Positions 1-10,453 of a stretch of DNA of 35,687 nt are shown in pieces; position 1 is the first letter of the stretch; each line of letters starts with the position of its first letter. Origin of the DNA: Bryobacterales bacterium (GTDB lineage Bacteria; Acidobacteriota; Terriglobia; Bryobacterales; Bryobacteraceae); the NCBI GenBank assembly GCA_020847975.1, contig JADLBD010000135.1, forward strand, positions 1 to 35,687, written 5' to 3'. The notes beneath the pieces were generated by a model. The model did not search any database. It saw nothing but the letters and a program-made list of their open reading frames with translations, and was not told the DNA's origin. Position numbers and translations under genes: made by a program.

Positions 1-243
1 ATCCCGCGCGGCATCTGCATCCAATATCACTCGCCCGAGCGGACGTATTCGGTTCCGAAGTCGCCGCTGCGTGGATACCGCCGCGCCGGCGGGCACAACA
101 GCCTGACGCGCGTGCGGCTGAAGCCGAATCTGATGATGGGGGGCTACGGGCAGTTCACCTTCCATTTGAATTATTGGGGTCCCACCGGAGTGAACCGCGA
201 TACACACGTCCTGGTTCGCAAACTGTCGGATCTGCGCTGGTAG
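1..243 (+). CDS. narG: Respiratory nitrate reductase alpha subunit, C-terminal end (partial)
   Basis: The first 80 codons, open from base 1 to a TAG at 241-243, encode the C-terminal tail of NarG, the molybdopterin-containing catalytic subunit that reduces nitrate to nitrite. The stretch contains [20 protein letters not shown] and [13 protein letters not shown], which match the conserved NarG C-terminus (E. coli has GGTHNSVTRV, MVGGYAQ and GTNRDEFVVVRK). The N-terminus, with the Fe-S ligand and any Tat motif, lies outside the window, so the side of the membrane on which it acts cannot be told. narH follows after 15 bases, confirming the assignment. Confidence is high for the family and limited for detail because only the tail is visible. 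Confidence 0.93.
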   Translation: MPRGICIQYHSPERTYSVPKSPLRGYRRAGGHNSLTRVRLKPNLMMGGYGQFTFHLNYWGPTGVNRDTHVLVRKLSDLRW

Positions 244-258
244 AGGAAAGGAAGAGCT

Positions 259-1749
259 ATGGACGTTCGCGCTCAAATGTCAATGGTGTTCCACCTGGAC
301 AAGTGCATCGGGTGCCACACCTGCAGCATCGCCTGTAAGAACATCTGGACGGACCGTAAAGGTACCGAGTACATGTGGTGGAACAACGTCGAGACCAAGC
401 CCGGCACGGGCTATCCGACGGCGTGGGAAGATCAGGAGAAATACCACGGCGGTTGGGTGGTCGAAGACGGCAACCTCCACTTGCGTTCCACCAGCAAGAC
501 TCAGACGGTGTTCAACATCTTCCACAATCCGCACCAGCCGTCCATGGACGACTACTACGAGCCGTGGACTTACGATTACCAGCACCTCTTCAACGCGCCC
601 GAAGGGCCGGACCAGCCTACCGCCGTGCCGATCTCCATGGTGACGGGAGACCTGATCCAGATCAAGGCCGGACCGAACTGGGACGACGACATGGGCGGCT
701 CTCCGGTCTATGCCGAGAATGATCCCAACCTGGCCCAACTAAACCCGGACCAGCGCGCGCAGATGTTCGCGGTGCAACGGCTCATGTTCTTCTACCTGCC
801 GCGCATCTGCAATCACTGCCTGAATCCGGCTTGCGTGGCGTCGTGCCCCTCGGGAGCGCTGCACAAGCGGGGCGAGGACGGCATCGTGCTGGTGGATCAG
901 AAGCGCTGCCGGGGTTGGCGAGCCTGCATTGCAGCCTGCCCGTACAAGAAAATGTACTACAACTGGCAGACCGGCAAGTCCGAAAAGTGCATCCTCTGTT
1001 TCCCGCGCCTGGAAACGGGGCAGGCTCCGGCGTGCTTCCACTCGTGCGTCGGACGCATCCGCTATTTGGGAGTCGTGCTCTACGACGCCGAGCGGATCCG
1101 CGACGTGGCTGGTCTTCCGCAGGACGAGTTGATCGAAGCGCAGCGTTCCCTGATTCTCAATCCGAACGATCCGGCCGTGATTGCCGCCGCGCGGCAGAAC
1201 GGCGTGCACGACTCGGTGGTGGAATCCGCGCAGAAATCACCCACCTACCGGTTCGTAAAAGACTGGAAGATTGCGCTGCCGCTGCACGCCGAGTACCGCA
1301 CGCTGCCGATGCTGTTCTACGTGCCGCCGATGGCGCCGGTGATGGCCCAGAAGACCGGGTCGACGGTGGACAACGTCTCAGACGATCTGTTCCACGATAT
1401 CGACGAAGCGCGCGCGCCCATCGAGTATATGGCTTCGATGTTCGGCGCGGGCAATGCGGGCAAGGTCCGCTACGCCCTGCGCAAGCAGAAGGCCGTTCGC
1501 TGGTACCGGCGCGCGGTCACCGTCGGCGACGTGGACATGGCCACCGCGGAGAGAATGCTTCGGGAAGCCGATTGCTCCCCCGCGGAAGCTGAGGCGATCT
1601 ACAAGCTGACGTCGCTGTGCACCTTCGATGAGCGGTTCGTGATTCCGCCCATGCACCGTGAGCAGGCGGTGGAAATGCTCGAGGATCCGCTGGTCCATAA
1701 ACAGGGTGTCGGGTTCGGCTTCATGGAAGGTCCAAGGAGGGGACTATGA
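259..1749 (+). CDS. narH: Respiratory nitrate reductase beta subunit (Fe-S)
   Basis: 496-residue electron-transfer subunit that carries electrons from the haem b of NarI to NarG. Four cysteine groups are visible: CIGCHTCSIAC at residues 16-26, the CNHCLNPAC group, CRGWRACIAACP starting at C217, and CILC. W220 stands where a fourth cysteine would be, the known NarH hallmark of a [3Fe-4S] centre; the other three sites would hold [4Fe-4S]. Length is close to E. coli NarH (about 512) and alignment by eye is continuous (NNVETKPG, DDYYEPW, CVGRIRYLGV, LPLHAEYRTLPM). A purine-rich GGAAAGGAAGAG sits just before the ATG. Its TGA overlaps the narJ ATG, suggesting coupled translation. Confidence 0.97.
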   Translation: MDVRAQMSMVFHLDKCIGCHTCSIACKNIWTDRKGTEYMWWNNVETKPGTGYPTAWEDQEKYHGGWVVEDGNLHLRSTSKTQTVFNIFHNPHQPSMDDYYEPWTYDYQHLFNAPEGPDQPTAVPISMVTGDLIQIKAGPNWDDDMGGSPVYAENDPNLAQLNPDQRAQMFAVQRLMFFYLPRICNHCLNPACVASCPSGALHKRGEDGIVLVDQKRCRGWRACIAACPYKKMYYNWQTGKSEKCILCFPRLETGQAPACFHSCVGRIRYLGVVLYDAERIRDVAGLPQDELIEAQRSLILNPNDPAVIAAARQNGVHDSVVESAQKSPTYRFVKDWKIALPLHAEYRTLPMLFYVPPMAPVMAQKTGSTVDNVSDDLFHDIDEARAPIEYMASMFGAGNAGKVRYALRKQKAVRWYRRAVTVGDVDMATAERMLREADCSPAEAEAIYKLTSLCTFDERFVIPPMHREQAVEMLEDPLVHKQGVGFGFMEGPRRGL

Positions 1750-2258
1750 GCTTGTCGCAGTGGGCTGCCTTACTGGCGTATCCGTCACCGGACTACCACG
1801 CGTCGGCCCGCGCGTGCCTCGCCGCGGCTCCATCCGCGGAGATGGAGGAGTTCCTGCGCACTATCGACGGGTTGCCGGTCGAGGCGCTGCAGGAACTCTA
1901 TACGCAGACTTTCGATTGGAATCCCGATACGACGCTCGATATCGGCTGGCACCTGTTCGGCGAAAATTACGACCGCGGCGATCTGCTCGTTAAACTACGG
2001 GCCGCGCTGAGAACCCATGGTGTGCCCGAATCGCAGGAGTTGCCAGACCACTTTTCCCACGTGCTGCAACTCATTGACCGCATGCCGGAGGACGAACGGG
2101 CCGACTTTGTTCGCAGGCAAGTGCTGCCCGCGCTAGGAAAGCTGCGGGAAGGCTTGACCAAGACGGAAAGTTCGTTCCTTCCACTTGTTGTTGCCCTCCG
2201 CAAGGAGATTGCGGAGCTTGTTCCGGAAACAGTCCTCACGGGAGATGGCCATGAGTAA
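1746..2258 (+). CDS. narJ: Nitrate reductase assembly chaperone (NarJ/TorD-like)
   Basis: 170-residue cytoplasmic chaperone predicted to bind NarG and help insert the molybdenum cofactor. It is not part of the mature enzyme. It is all-helical in appearance and shows the family pattern LLAYPS near the N-terminus and LYTQTFDWNP...HLFGENYDRGDLL in the middle, the conserved core of NarJ/DMSO-reductase-type chaperones. It is shorter than E. coli NarJ (about 236), mostly at the C-terminus, which is common in non-enterobacterial versions. Start ATG at 1746 overlaps the narH stop (ATGA) and GGAGG lies just upstream. The order narG-H-J-I supports the call. Confidence 0.93.
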   Translation: MSLSQWAALLAYPSPDYHASARACLAAAPSAEMEEFLRTIDGLPVEALQELYTQTFDWNPDTTLDIGWHLFGENYDRGDLLVKLRAALRTHGVPESQELPDHFSHVLQLIDRMPEDERADFVRRQVLPALGKLREGLTKTESSFLPLVVALRKEIAELVPETVLTGDGHE

Positions 2259-2952
2259 TCTATCCGCCTATTTTTACGCAGTCTTTTTCATTGCCCTGCC
2301 CTATGTGTCGCTGGTCACGTTCTTCCTCATGACGGTCGTGCGGTACCGGACCGGCGCGTTTACCTACTCCAGCCTTTCCAGCCAATTCCTGGAAAACCGG
2401 CAGCATTTCTGGGCGCTGATGCCTTTCCACTATGGAATCCTCACAGTACTCGGGATGCACATCGCCGCTTTTCTGATCCCTCGCGAGGTCGAGTGGTGGG
2501 CCAGGATTCCGCTCCGGTTGTGGGTCATGGAAATAGGCATGCTAGCCGCGGGGTTATTGACTCTGGCCGGGCTGGTCGCCGCGATGTTACGGCGCCACAC
2601 GAACCACAAGATCGCGCTGGTGACGTCACCCGCTGACTGGGTGATCCTCACGCTCCTGCTTCTGCAGGTGCTCTCCGGCATCGGTATAGCGGTGATGTAT
2701 CCCTGGGGATCCTCGTGGTTCGCCATCGCCGTGACGCCCTACTTGTGGTCGGTGGCCAAGATGAATCCGAACATGGCCGTTGTCGCGGTTCTTCCCGGGC
2801 TGATCCAGTTCCACATCATCAACGCCTTCCTGATCATCGGGTTCTTCCCCTTCACCCGGCTCGTCCATATTCTGGTTGCCCCGAACCCCTATCTGTGGCG
2901 CCGGCCTCAGGTAGTTCGCTGGTACCGGCGGCCCGCGGCTGCGAAGGGATAG
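2251..2952 (+). CDS. narI: Respiratory nitrate reductase gamma subunit (cytochrome b)
   Basis: 233-residue membrane subunit that oxidises quinol and passes electrons through two b haems to NarH. Five hydrophobic segments are visible. H60 and H70 (spacing 10) and H188 and H206 (spacing 18) match the haem ligands of E. coli NarI (H56/H66 and H187/H205), so both haems should be present. The reading frame is open further upstream, but residues before 2251 lie inside narJ and look unlike NarI. ATG 2251 has GGGAG just ahead and gives the expected N-terminus; ATG 2245, two codons earlier, is an alternative. The start overlaps the end of narJ by 8 bases. Confidence 0.95.
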   Translation: MSNLSAYFYAVFFIALPYVSLVTFFLMTVVRYRTGAFTYSSLSSQFLENRQHFWALMPFHYGILTVLGMHIAAFLIPREVEWWARIPLRLWVMEIGMLAAGLLTLAGLVAAMLRRHTNHKIALVTSPADWVILTLLLLQVLSGIGIAVMYPWGSSWFAIAVTPYLWSVAKMNPNMAVVAVLPGLIQFHIINAFLIIGFFPFTRLVHILVAPNPYLWRRPQVVRWYRRPAAAKG

Positions 2953-2962
2953 GAGTGGACTG

Positions 2963-4291
2963 ATGACACGGACCTTACGCGGTACCCCGTCACAAGGCCT
3001 GTGGGCGGCGACGCTCGGCTTCTTCTTTGGTTTCGCGGCTGTGGCGCTGTTCGGCCCCACGGCGGCGCGATTCCAGCAGGTGATGGGCCTGAGCCCCATG
3101 GCTGTAGGCTTCCTGATTGCCATGCCCGCGCTTTCGGGATCGCTGTTGCGCATCCCATTCGCGGCGTGGGTGGAAACCACCGGCGGACGCAAACCCTTCC
3201 TTATTCTGATGTGCCTGTCACTGGTCGGTATGGCGGGCCTGATGGCGGTCGCGCTGTGGATCTATCCGGACCGCCTGACACCCGCGTGGTATCCGGCTCT
3301 GCTGGTCCTCGGGTTGTTCTGCGGGTGCGGCATTGCCACGTTTTCCGTCGGCATCAGCCAGGTTTCCTATTGGCACCGCCAGCGGCAGCAAGGCCGCGCG
3401 CTGGCGATTTTCGGCGGCTTGGGCAACATCGCGCCCGGCATTTTCACGTTCGTGCTGCCTTTCGTGCTGCTCGAGTGGGGCTTGGGAACCTCCTACGTCG
3501 CGTGGTTTCTGATGTTGTTAGCCGGGACCGCGCTCTATGCGCTCCTGGGGCGCAACTCGTGGTACTTCCAGTTGCGGGAACAGGGCGCTACCGAGGCCAT
3601 TGCCCGCCGCGAGGCCCTCGCGCTCGGTCAGGAACTCTTTCCCGCTCGCAACCTCGCGGAGAGTTTACGCGAGTCGGCGCGATGCTCGAAGACATGGGCG
3701 CTGGTCTGCATCTATTTCACAACCTTCGGCGGATTCATTGCGCTCACCGCCTGGCTTCCCACTTACTACACGCAGTATTTCGGCCTCTCCCCGCTGCTGG
3801 CCGGCGGCTTGGCCGGACTGTTCTCGCTCCTCACCTCGCTGATCCGCGTGGGAGGCGGCATGCTGGCTGATAAGCTCCGCGAAGGCGGCGAGAACACCGC
3901 GGTGCTGGCGCTCCTGATTCTGCTTTCCGGGACCCTGGTGATGATCAGCGCTACCCGTTATGAGATGGCGCTTCCCGGGGAGATTCTCATGGCGTTCGGC
4001 ATGGGCGTTACCAACGCGGCAGTGTTCAAAATGGTGCCGCAGGCCGTCCCGCGCGCCGTGGGCGGCGCATCGGGCTGGGTCGGCGGACTGGGAGCGTTCG
4101 GCGGATTCGCCATACCGCCCATCCTGGCCTTCGCCGTGCGCGACCTGGGAAAGGCGGGTTACGCCATCGGATTCATCGTGTTTGTATTTCTCACATTGTT
4201 ATCGCTGACCATGACGTGGATTCTCAAATATTCCGGTGAAGCGGAGCCGGCCGTGCTCCCTGAACCTCCTAAAACGCTGGTGACCTACTGA
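2963..4291 (+). CDS. narK: Nitrate/nitrite transporter, NNP family (MFS)
   Basis: 442-residue major facilitator protein with about 12 hydrophobic segments, predicted to move nitrate in and/or nitrite out across the inner membrane. It has the NNP-family arginines: R63 in GSLLRIPF (helix 2) and R295 in SLIRVGGGMLADKL (helix 8), equivalent to NarK R89 and R305 that bind the anion. GGLGNIAPG resembles the first nitrate-signature segment. It begins 10 bases after narI and ends one base before the next ATG, so it belongs to the nar operon. Whether it is a proton symporter (NarK1 type) or nitrate/nitrite antiporter (NarK2 type) cannot be decided by eye. Confidence 0.93.
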   Translation: MTRTLRGTPSQGLWAATLGFFFGFAAVALFGPTAARFQQVMGLSPMAVGFLIAMPALSGSLLRIPFAAWVETTGGRKPFLILMCLSLVGMAGLMAVALWIYPDRLTPAWYPALLVLGLFCGCGIATFSVGISQVSYWHRQRQQGRALAIFGGLGNIAPGIFTFVLPFVLLEWGLGTSYVAWFLMLLAGTALYALLGRNSWYFQLREQGATEAIARREALALGQELFPARNLAESLRESARCSKTWALVCIYFTTFGGFIALTAWLPTYYTQYFGLSPLLAGGLAGLFSLLTSLIRVGGGMLADKLREGGENTAVLALLILLSGTLVMISATRYEMALPGEILMAFGMGVTNAAVFKMVPQAVPRAVGGASGWVGGLGAFGGFAIPPILAFAVRDLGKAGYAIGFIVFVFLTLLSLTMTWILKYSGEAEPAVLPEPPKTLVTY

Positions 4292-4292
4292 T

Positions 4293-4946
4293 ATGAACAC
4301 CCGCATTGCTACCATCGTTCTGGCCATCGGACTCGGCGTGTCCTGCGTCCTGCTCGCCACGCGGATTGGAAAACTGCATCTGCCCGGCAACCAGCAGGGG
4401 TATTCGCCGGCGCAGCCGATCGCCTATTCTCACCTGCTGCACGCGGGGGAAATGCAAATCCCCTGTCTTTATTGCCACTACCCCGCCCAGTCCAGCCGCC
4501 ACGCCGGCGTTCCTCCGGCGAACCTCTGTATGAACTGCCACCGGGAGGTGACCGCGTCCCTCGGCGCCATGCATGCCGAGGACGAACTCGCCGCCAAGGA
4601 GAACCGAAAGCCCAGGCGGATTGTCTCCGCGGAGCTACAAAAACTCTACGACGCGCTGGCGCTCGATGCGAACTTGCAGCCGGATCCGGGCAAGAAGGAA
4701 CAACCAATCTCCTGGAACCGGATCCACACGCTGCCTTCCTTCGTCTATTTCGACCATCGCGCGCACGTGCGGGTGAACGTCGCCTGCCAGCAATGCCACG
4801 GACCCGTGGAGACGATGAAACGCGTCCGCCAGTATGCGGATCTGAGCATGGGTTGGTGTGTGAACTGCCACCGCCAGGCGAGCAAGGAAGGCGTGGCGGG
4901 CGTAAACGTGCATGCGTCGACAGATTGCTCGACCTGTCACTTTTAA
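4293..4946 (+). CDS. actA: Alternative complex III pentahaem cytochrome c subunit ActA
   Basis: 217-residue c-type cytochrome with an N-terminal membrane anchor (residues about 4-22) and five CXXCH haem sites at C58, C79, C165, C189 and C212. Five haems on one N-terminal helix is the known layout of ActA, which collects electrons within alternative complex III on the periplasmic side. The C-terminal CSTCHF ends the protein directly after the last haem. It follows narK with a one-base gap and precedes actB by 12 bases (AAGGA ribosome site). The match to a complete actABCDEF order makes this call firm even though small multihaem proteins are otherwise hard to name. Confidence 0.92.
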   Translation: MNTRIATIVLAIGLGVSCVLLATRIGKLHLPGNQQGYSPAQPIAYSHLLHAGEMQIPCLYCHYPAQSSRHAGVPPANLCMNCHREVTASLGAMHAEDELAAKENRKPRRIVSAELQKLYDALALDANLQPDPGKKEQPISWNRIHTLPSFVYFDHRAHVRVNVACQQCHGPVETMKRVRQYADLSMGWCVNCHRQASKEGVAGVNVHASTDCSTCHF

Positions 4947-4958
4947 AAGGATTAGATC

Positions 4959-7916
4959 ATGCCTGATAGACTTTGGCGCAGCTTGGATGAGTGGCAGGCT
5001 GCCTCCGAACCGGACGGCGCGGAGTTCCACGAGACCCCCATCGGAATCGAAGGCGGTCCGGATCGCCGTGGTTTTTTGAAGGCCGTAGGCTTCAGCTTCG
5101 GGTCGGCGGTGCTGGCCGGATGCAGCCGTACAGTTCACAAGATCGAGCCCAACCTGGTTCAGCCGGAAGGCTTCATACCGGGGCGGCCGGTCTACTATGC
5201 CTCCACATGCGGCGGCTGTAGCGCTGCCTGCGGAACGCTGGTGAAGGTACGGGACGGGCGGCCGATCAAGCTTGAAGGGAACCCGGACCACCCGGTCTCG
5301 GGCGGCGGCATGTGCGCCGTGGGGCAGGCCTCCATCCTCGGGCTTTACGATAGCCAGCGTGTGGCTCAGCCGTTGCTCGAGGGCAAACCCGCGGATTGGG
5401 AACAGGCCGATGCGTTCGTGCAGACCCGTCTCAACGAGGCGAGGCAGAACGGAGGCGCGGTGCGGCTCCTCACCGGAACCGTGCACGGCCCGACCGAATC
5501 GGCGGGGATTCGCCGTTTTCTCGAAGGCTTCCGTAACGCCCGGCACGTGGAATACGACGCGCTCTCCGCGTCGGCGATACTCGATGCGCACGAGCAGACG
5601 CACGGCGCGCGCATCCTGCCCCGCTACCGGTTCGACAAAGCGGACGTGATCGTGTCGATTGACGCCGACTTTCTCGGCTCGTGGATTTCGCCGGTCGAGT
5701 TCGCGCGCGGCTATGCCGGATCGCGCGATCCGGTCGGAACCCGTTACGCCTGGCACGCTCAGGTGGAGTCGCGGATGTCGCTCACGGGGACGAAGGCGGA
5801 CCGGCGAGTGTTGCTCAGTCCCGGTGAAATCCGGCGCTTCGCGAGCGATCTTGCCGAAGCGGTGCGAACGGGCAATTCGAGCCGTACGGAAGTGGCGGAA
5901 TGCGCCAAGCGGCTGCGTGACGCCCGTGGGAGCGGGCTTGTCATCTCGGGGAGCCAGGACGTCGCCACGCAGGTGTTGGTAAACCGGATCAATGAAGAAC
6001 TCGGCAACTACGGAACCGTCGTGGAGACCGATCGCGCCAGCCGCCAGCGGCATGGCGACGACCGTGCGTTGGAGAACCTGTTCGCGGAGTTGCGCGACGG
6101 CCGCGTGGATGTGCTGATCGTCGCGGGAGCCAACCCCGTGTTCGAACTCCCCGGGGGGGACGCGGTTGCCAAGGCGAAGCTGCTGTTGGTTCATGCCGAG
6201 CGGCTGGATGAGACGGCGGCCAAGGCGCAGGTGGTTTCTGCCGCATCGCACACGCTCGAGTCCTGGGGCGACGCCGAACCGGTGGAGGGAACGGCAAGCC
6301 TCGTGCAACCCTGCCTGCGCCCGCTGTTCCGGACGCGCACCTGGATCGAGACGCTGGCGGCCTGGTCCGGCAAGCCCGGCGCGGTGCTGGACATGGTCCG
6401 CGATCACTGGCAAAAGGAGATCTTCCCCAAGACGAAATCCGGTCTTGCGTTTGACCGGTTCTGGGAGAAGACGCTGCAGGACGGCTATGCGCAATACGAG
6501 CCGGCAGCGCGCGCCAGAGCCGCGGCAGCGCGGCGCGAAGCGGCCGCGCCTCAAGCTGGAGAAGCCGCACGGCAGGAAGGCTTCGATCTGGTCCTCTATG
6601 CCAAGCCGGCTCTGCTCGAAGGACGCCACGCCTACAATCCGTGGCTTCAGGAAGTACCCGATCCGGTGTCGAAGGTCGCCTGGGATAACTATGCGTGTCT
6701 CGCCCCTCAGGCGGCGGCGAAGCTGGGCGTGGCCTCGGGCGATGTGGTGCGCGTCGAGTGCGGCGGACAGACGCTCGAACTACCCGCGCTCGTTCAACCC
6801 GGCCAGCATGAGGAGACCGTGGCCGTGGCGCTCGGTTTTGGCAGCCGGCTGTCGGCGCGGTTCGCCAAGGCCGGTCCTGAGTGGATTGAAGCGCGGCCGA
6901 CCTTGAACGAGAAGGGACTGGTGGGAGTCAACGTGGCGTCGCTGCTGGCGCTCGAGGGCGGATCACTCCGCTATTCCCGCGCGGGAGCGAAGGTCACCCG
7001 GACCGGCAGGCACACGGAACTCGCGTGCACACAGGAGCACCACTCGCTGACCGTTCCCGAGCGGCTCAGGCCGGCGGCGGGCGCCACGCGGCCCATCGTG
7101 CAGGAAACCTCGCTTACCCAGATACGGGAACACCCGGGTCCCATAAAGGAAGAGCCGCGGCCGGAACTGTGGCCGCCCGATCACACTTACCCTGTGCATC
7201 GCTGGGCCATGGTGATCGACCTCAATGCGTGCACGGGATGCGCGGCCTGTATTGTCGCCTGCCAGGCGGAGAACAACATTCCCGTTGTCGGCAAAGACGA
7301 GATGCGGCGCAAGCGCGAAATGCACTGGATGCGCATCGACCGCTACTATTCAGGCGCTCCCGAGAACCCGCGCGTGGCGCACCAGCCGATGTTCTGCCAG
7401 CAGTGCGATCACGCTCCGTGCGAAACGGTTTGTCCGGTGCTGGCTACTACACACAGCGACGAAGGCCTGAACCAGCAAACTTACAACCGCTGCATCGGCA
7501 CTCGCTATTGCGCCAACAACTGCCCATACAAAGTGCGGCGTTTCAACTGGTTTGCCTATTCTCGTGAAGACCGTATGGCAAACCTGGCGCTAAACCCCGA
7601 CGTCACCGTCCGCAGCCGCGGAGTGATGGAGAAGTGCACGTTCTGCGTCCAACGAATTCAGGATGCGAAGATGCAGGCCAAGCTGCGGGGCCGGAGCGTG
7701 CGGGACGGCGATGTGCAAACGGCCTGCCAGCAGACGTGCCCGGCGAAGGCGATCACTTTCGGCGATCTGAGAGACCGGGAGAGCGAAGTGTCGCGCGTGA
7801 TGGAAAGCGGGCGGCGCTTCCGGGTGCTCGATGAGATCAACGTGCGGCCGGCGGTGGGGTATCTCAAGATCGTTCGGTCCGAGGGAGCCGCGGACGGGGA
7901 GGAGAAGAATGGCTGA
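4959..7916 (+). CDS. actB: Alternative complex III molybdopterin-like/Fe-S subunit ActB
   Basis: 985-residue periplasmic subunit made of a molybdopterin-oxidoreductase-like part (about residues 65-650) fused to a four-cluster ferredoxin-like part (about 740-960). Known ActB proteins have this fusion and do not carry a Mo cofactor. The N-terminus has a Tat-type motif DRRGFLK (R36-R37), a hydrophobic stretch and a lipobox LAGC with C55, so it is likely Tat-exported and lipid-anchored. The Fe-S part shows [11 protein letters not shown] from C758, [32 protein letters not shown], and CQQTCP at C923/C927. Its 3' end overlaps the actC start by 8 bases. Assignment rests on domain order and on the six-gene context. 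Confidence 0.93.
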   Translation: MPDRLWRSLDEWQAASEPDGAEFHETPIGIEGGPDRRGFLKAVGFSFGSAVLAGCSRTVHKIEPNLVQPEGFIPGRPVYYASTCGGCSAACGTLVKVRDGRPIKLEGNPDHPVSGGGMCAVGQASILGLYDSQRVAQPLLEGKPADWEQADAFVQTRLNEARQNGGAVRLLTGTVHGPTESAGIRRFLEGFRNARHVEYDALSASAILDAHEQTHGARILPRYRFDKADVIVSIDADFLGSWISPVEFARGYAGSRDPVGTRYAWHAQVESRMSLTGTKADRRVLLSPGEIRRFASDLAEAVRTGNSSRTEVAECAKRLRDARGSGLVISGSQDVATQVLVNRINEELGNYGTVVETDRASRQRHGDDRALENLFAELRDGRVDVLIVAGANPVFELPGGDAVAKAKLLLVHAERLDETAAKAQVVSAASHTLESWGDAEPVEGTASLVQPCLRPLFRTRTWIETLAAWSGKPGAVLDMVRDHWQKEIFPKTKSGLAFDRFWEKTLQDGYAQYEPAARARAAAARREAAAPQAGEAARQEGFDLVLYAKPALLEGRHAYNPWLQEVPDPVSKVAWDNYACLAPQAAAKLGVASGDVVRVECGGQTLELPALVQPGQHEETVAVALGFGSRLSARFAKAGPEWIEARPTLNEKGLVGVNVASLLALEGGSLRYSRAGAKVTRTGRHTELACTQEHHSLTVPERLRPAAGATRPIVQETSLTQIREHPGPIKEEPRPELWPPDHTYPVHRWAMVIDLNACTGCAACIVACQAENNIPVVGKDEMRRKREMHWMRIDRYYSGAPENPRVAHQPMFCQQCDHAPCETVCPVLATTHSDEGLNQQTYNRCIGTRYCANNCPYKVRRFNWFAYSREDRMANLALNPDVTVRSRGVMEKCTFCVQRIQDAKMQAKLRGRSVRDGDVQTACQQTCPAKAITFGDLRDRESEVSRVMESGRRFRVLDEINVRPAVGYLKIVRSEGAADGEEKNG

Positions 7917-9273
7917 TATCGCATTGAGTCCGCCCTTGGTGACGGGGCACAAGAGTCTTTCGGAGGTCACCGGCGACGTCTGCCGTCCGATGGAGCGCCG
8001 GCCCGGGCTGGCATGGTGGGCGGCGTTCGTGGTGGCCTTTTCCATGCTGTCGCTTGGCATGGCGGCCATAACCTATGAAATTGCCACTGGCATCGGCACC
8101 TGGGGCCTGAACACTACGGTCGGCTGGGCGTTCGGCATTACGAACTTCGTTTTCTGGATCGGTATTGGCCATGCCGGCACGCTGATTTCGGCCATTCTGT
8201 TCCTGTTCCGGCAGCGCTGGCGCACCGGCGTTAACCGCGCGGCGGAGGCCATGACCCTGTTCGCCGTGATGTGCGCCGGATTGTTCCCGGTGATTCACCT
8301 GGGGCGCCCGTGGTTCGCCTATTGGATCTTCCCGTATCCGAACTTCCGCGGGTCGTTGTGGATGAACTACCGCTCGCCGCTCGCCTGGGACGCATTCGCG
8401 ATCGCAACCTACTTCACCATCTCGGCGGTCTTCTGGTATGTGGGGCTGATCCCGGATCTGGCTACCATTCGCGACCGCGCAAAACCAGGCTTGCGCAAGC
8501 AGATATTCTCTATCCTGAGCTTCGGCTGGGATGGCGCCTACAAGACGTGGAACCGCTACGAGATGGTGTATCTGCTGCTGGCCGGACTGGCCACGCCGCT
8601 CGTGGTTTCCGTGCACACCATCGTCAGTTGGGACTTTGCCACCGCAGTGATTCCCGGCTGGCACGCGACCATCTTTCCTCCCTACTTCGTCGCCGGGGCC
8701 ATTTTCTCCGGCATGGCGATGGTGTTGACGCTGATGATTATTGCCCGCAAGGTAATGGGCCTTGAAGCGTATATCAACCTACGTCATCTCGACGTGATGT
8801 CGAAGCTCATCATCACCACGGGTAGCATTGTCGGGCTAGCTTATCTAACCGAGTTCTTCACCGCGCAGTATGGCAACAACCAGTACGAGCAGTTCGTCTT
8901 CCTTAACCGCGCCGGCGGGCCTTTTGCCTGGGCCTACTGGACGATGGTGAGTTGCAACGTCATCACACCGCAGGTGCTGTGGTTCCGCAAGATCCGGCAC
9001 AGTTGGGCGGCGGTCTTTATCATCACAATCTTCGTAAACATCGGTATGTGGTTCGAACGTTTCGTTATTATCGTGACCTCGCTGCATCGCGACTACCTTC
9101 CAGCCAGTTGGGCCAGTTACCGGCCCACGTCGATCGAGATCGCTATTCTGATCGGCAGCTTCGGACTGTTCTTCACGTTGTTTCTTATCTTCTGCCGGGT
9201 GTTGCCTGTAATCGCGATGGCCGAGATCAAGGGGGTGCTGAAACACGGCGCCGCCCACGGGGAGGCGCATTGA
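7909..9273 (+). CDS. actC: Alternative complex III NrfD-like membrane subunit ActC
   Basis: 454-residue integral membrane protein of the NrfD/PsrC family, which binds quinol in alternative complex III. Roughly ten hydrophobic helices are visible. Family features include [39 protein letters not shown] and [12 protein letters not shown], typical of the quinone-site helices. The frame is open further upstream, but ATG 7909 has GGAGAAG directly ahead and gives the expected N-terminus, overlapping actB by 8 bases. Its TGA shares a base with the actD ATG (TGATG). It is paralogous to actF downstream, as in all ACIII operons. Confidence 0.95.
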   Translation: MADIALSPPLVTGHKSLSEVTGDVCRPMERRPGLAWWAAFVVAFSMLSLGMAAITYEIATGIGTWGLNTTVGWAFGITNFVFWIGIGHAGTLISAILFLFRQRWRTGVNRAAEAMTLFAVMCAGLFPVIHLGRPWFAYWIFPYPNFRGSLWMNYRSPLAWDAFAIATYFTISAVFWYVGLIPDLATIRDRAKPGLRKQIFSILSFGWDGAYKTWNRYEMVYLLLAGLATPLVVSVHTIVSWDFATAVIPGWHATIFPPYFVAGAIFSGMAMVLTLMIIARKVMGLEAYINLRHLDVMSKLIITTGSIVGLAYLTEFFTAQYGNNQYEQFVFLNRAGGPFAWAYWTMVSCNVITPQVLWFRKIRHSWAAVFIITIFVNIGMWFERFVIIVTSLHRDYLPASWASYRPTSIEIAILIGSFGLFFTLFLIFCRVLPVIAMAEIKGVLKHGAAHGEAH

Positions 9274-9806
9274 TGAGTGGATTCCAATTGATGGGTATTT
9301 TCGACGATGAAGGCGCGGTCATAGCCGCCATCAAGGCCGCCCAGGAACAGCGGTTGCGGATCGTGGAAGTGTACACCCCGTACGCCGTGCACGGTCTCGA
9401 CCGGGTGCTGGGTTTGAAGCGCTCCCGTCTGGCGCTGGTCTGTCTGATAGCCGGCGCCATGGGCGCGATCATCAAATTATGGTTTGAATTCTGGACCATG
9501 GCTATCGACTGGCCGGTGGACGTCGGCGGCAAGCCGTGGAACTCTTTGCCAGCCTTTGTCCCGGTTACATTCGAAGTGATGGTGCTGTTCGCCGGCCTGT
9601 TTACCGTGGGCGCGCTCTTGATCGTGTCACGCCTTTGGCCCGGCAAACAAGCTAAGTTGGTGCACCCCCAAATCACCAATGACCGCTTCGCGCTTGTCAT
9701 CGAGGAAAGCGACGCGGCGTTCGACGTGGCGCGTGTACGGCGGTTGCTCGAGTCCCACGGCGCGGTCGAAGTGACGGAAAGACTCGCCGAGGAGGTGCCT
9801 GCTTGA
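9273..9806 (+). CDS. actD: Alternative complex III subunit ActD (DUF3341)
   Basis: 177-residue membrane protein with the DUF3341 layout: a cytoplasmic ferredoxin-like start (MGIFDDEGAVIAAI...VEVYTPYAVHGLD), two helices near residues 48-70 and 95-118, and a C-terminal soluble segment. ActD is a structural subunit beside ActC in alternative complex III and carries no cofactor. The open frame extends upstream, but those codons lie inside actC; the ATG at 9273 overlaps the actC stop by one base. It ends in a TTGA overlap with actE. Confidence 0.94.
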   Translation: MSGFQLMGIFDDEGAVIAAIKAAQEQRLRIVEVYTPYAVHGLDRVLGLKRSRLALVCLIAGAMGAIIKLWFEFWTMAIDWPVDVGGKPWNSLPAFVPVTFEVMVLFAGLFTVGALLIVSRLWPGKQAKLVHPQITNDRFALVIEESDAAFDVARVRRLLESHGAVEVTERLAEEVPA

Positions 9807-10453
9807 GCGCGAAGATCAACTGGACGCTTGCCGCGCTGTTCGCGCTGACAATGGCCGCCAACTTTGCCGTGCGGCCTGATCCCGACGTGCCGAATATCGA
9901 TTACCTTCCGGATATGGCGCACTCGGCCGCATACGCTTCGTTCTCGCCGAACCCCATCCTGCCGGAGGGCAAGACCATGCAACCGCCGGTTCCTGGCACG
10001 CTTCCGCGAGGATTCACTCCGCTCCACTATCAAGCGACTCCGGAAGATGCGTTGCGAGCAGGCGCGGAATTGAAGAATCCGCTCGATCCGGAAAAGGCGA
10101 AAGCACGGGGGACGGTGGTTTACCAGAACTTCTGCACGCCTTGCCACGGCGGAGCGATGCGCGGTGATGGCGCGGTCGCTCTGCACGGCTTTCCCGCGCC
10201 GCCAAATCTCAAGGGCGAGAAGAGCGTGAAGCTCACCGAGGGCCAGATGTTCCACATCCTCACATTTGGCCAGAAGAAGATGCCGTCCTATGCTACGCAG
10301 TTGACGCCGGAGGATCGCTGGAGCGTGATCGCTTTCGTCAAGTCGGCGCAGAACGAGACTGCCGGGACGGCCGCGGCAGCGCCGGGTCCGGCTGTGGCGG
10401 CGCCGCCAGCCGCGGCGGGGCAGCCCCAGGCGGCCCAGGAGGTGAAAAAATGA
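9803..10453 (+). CDS. actE: Alternative complex III monohaem cytochrome c subunit ActE
   Basis: 216-residue cytochrome c with an N-terminal hydrophobic segment (residues about 8-22), one CTPCH haem site (C111, C114, H115) and a plausible axial methionine M160 in KKMPSY. ActE hands electrons from alternative complex III to a soluble or oxidase-bound acceptor. The start is TTG at 9803, overlapping the actD stop, with GGAGG 7-8 bases upstream; no good ATG is nearby. The last 30 residues are an Ala/Pro/Gln-rich tail, probably a flexible linker. The only acceptor-side clue is negative: no oxidase gene follows. Confidence 0.93.
   Translation: MSAKINWTLAALFALTMAANFAVRPDPDVPNIDYLPDMAHSAAYASFSPNPILPEGKTMQPPVPGTLPRGFTPLHYQATPEDALRAGAELKNPLDPEKAKARGTVVYQNFCTPCHGGAMRGDGAVALHGFPAPPNLKGEKSVKLTEGQMFHILTFGQKKMPSYATQLTPEDRWSVIAFVKSAQNETAGTAAAAPGPAVAAPPAAAGQPQAAQEVKK

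Noticed and set aside
4635..6629. 664-codon open frame on the minus strand
   Set aside because: It is antisense to actA/actB, Arg/His/Gly-rich without a domain, and is an expected by-product of GC-rich codon use.
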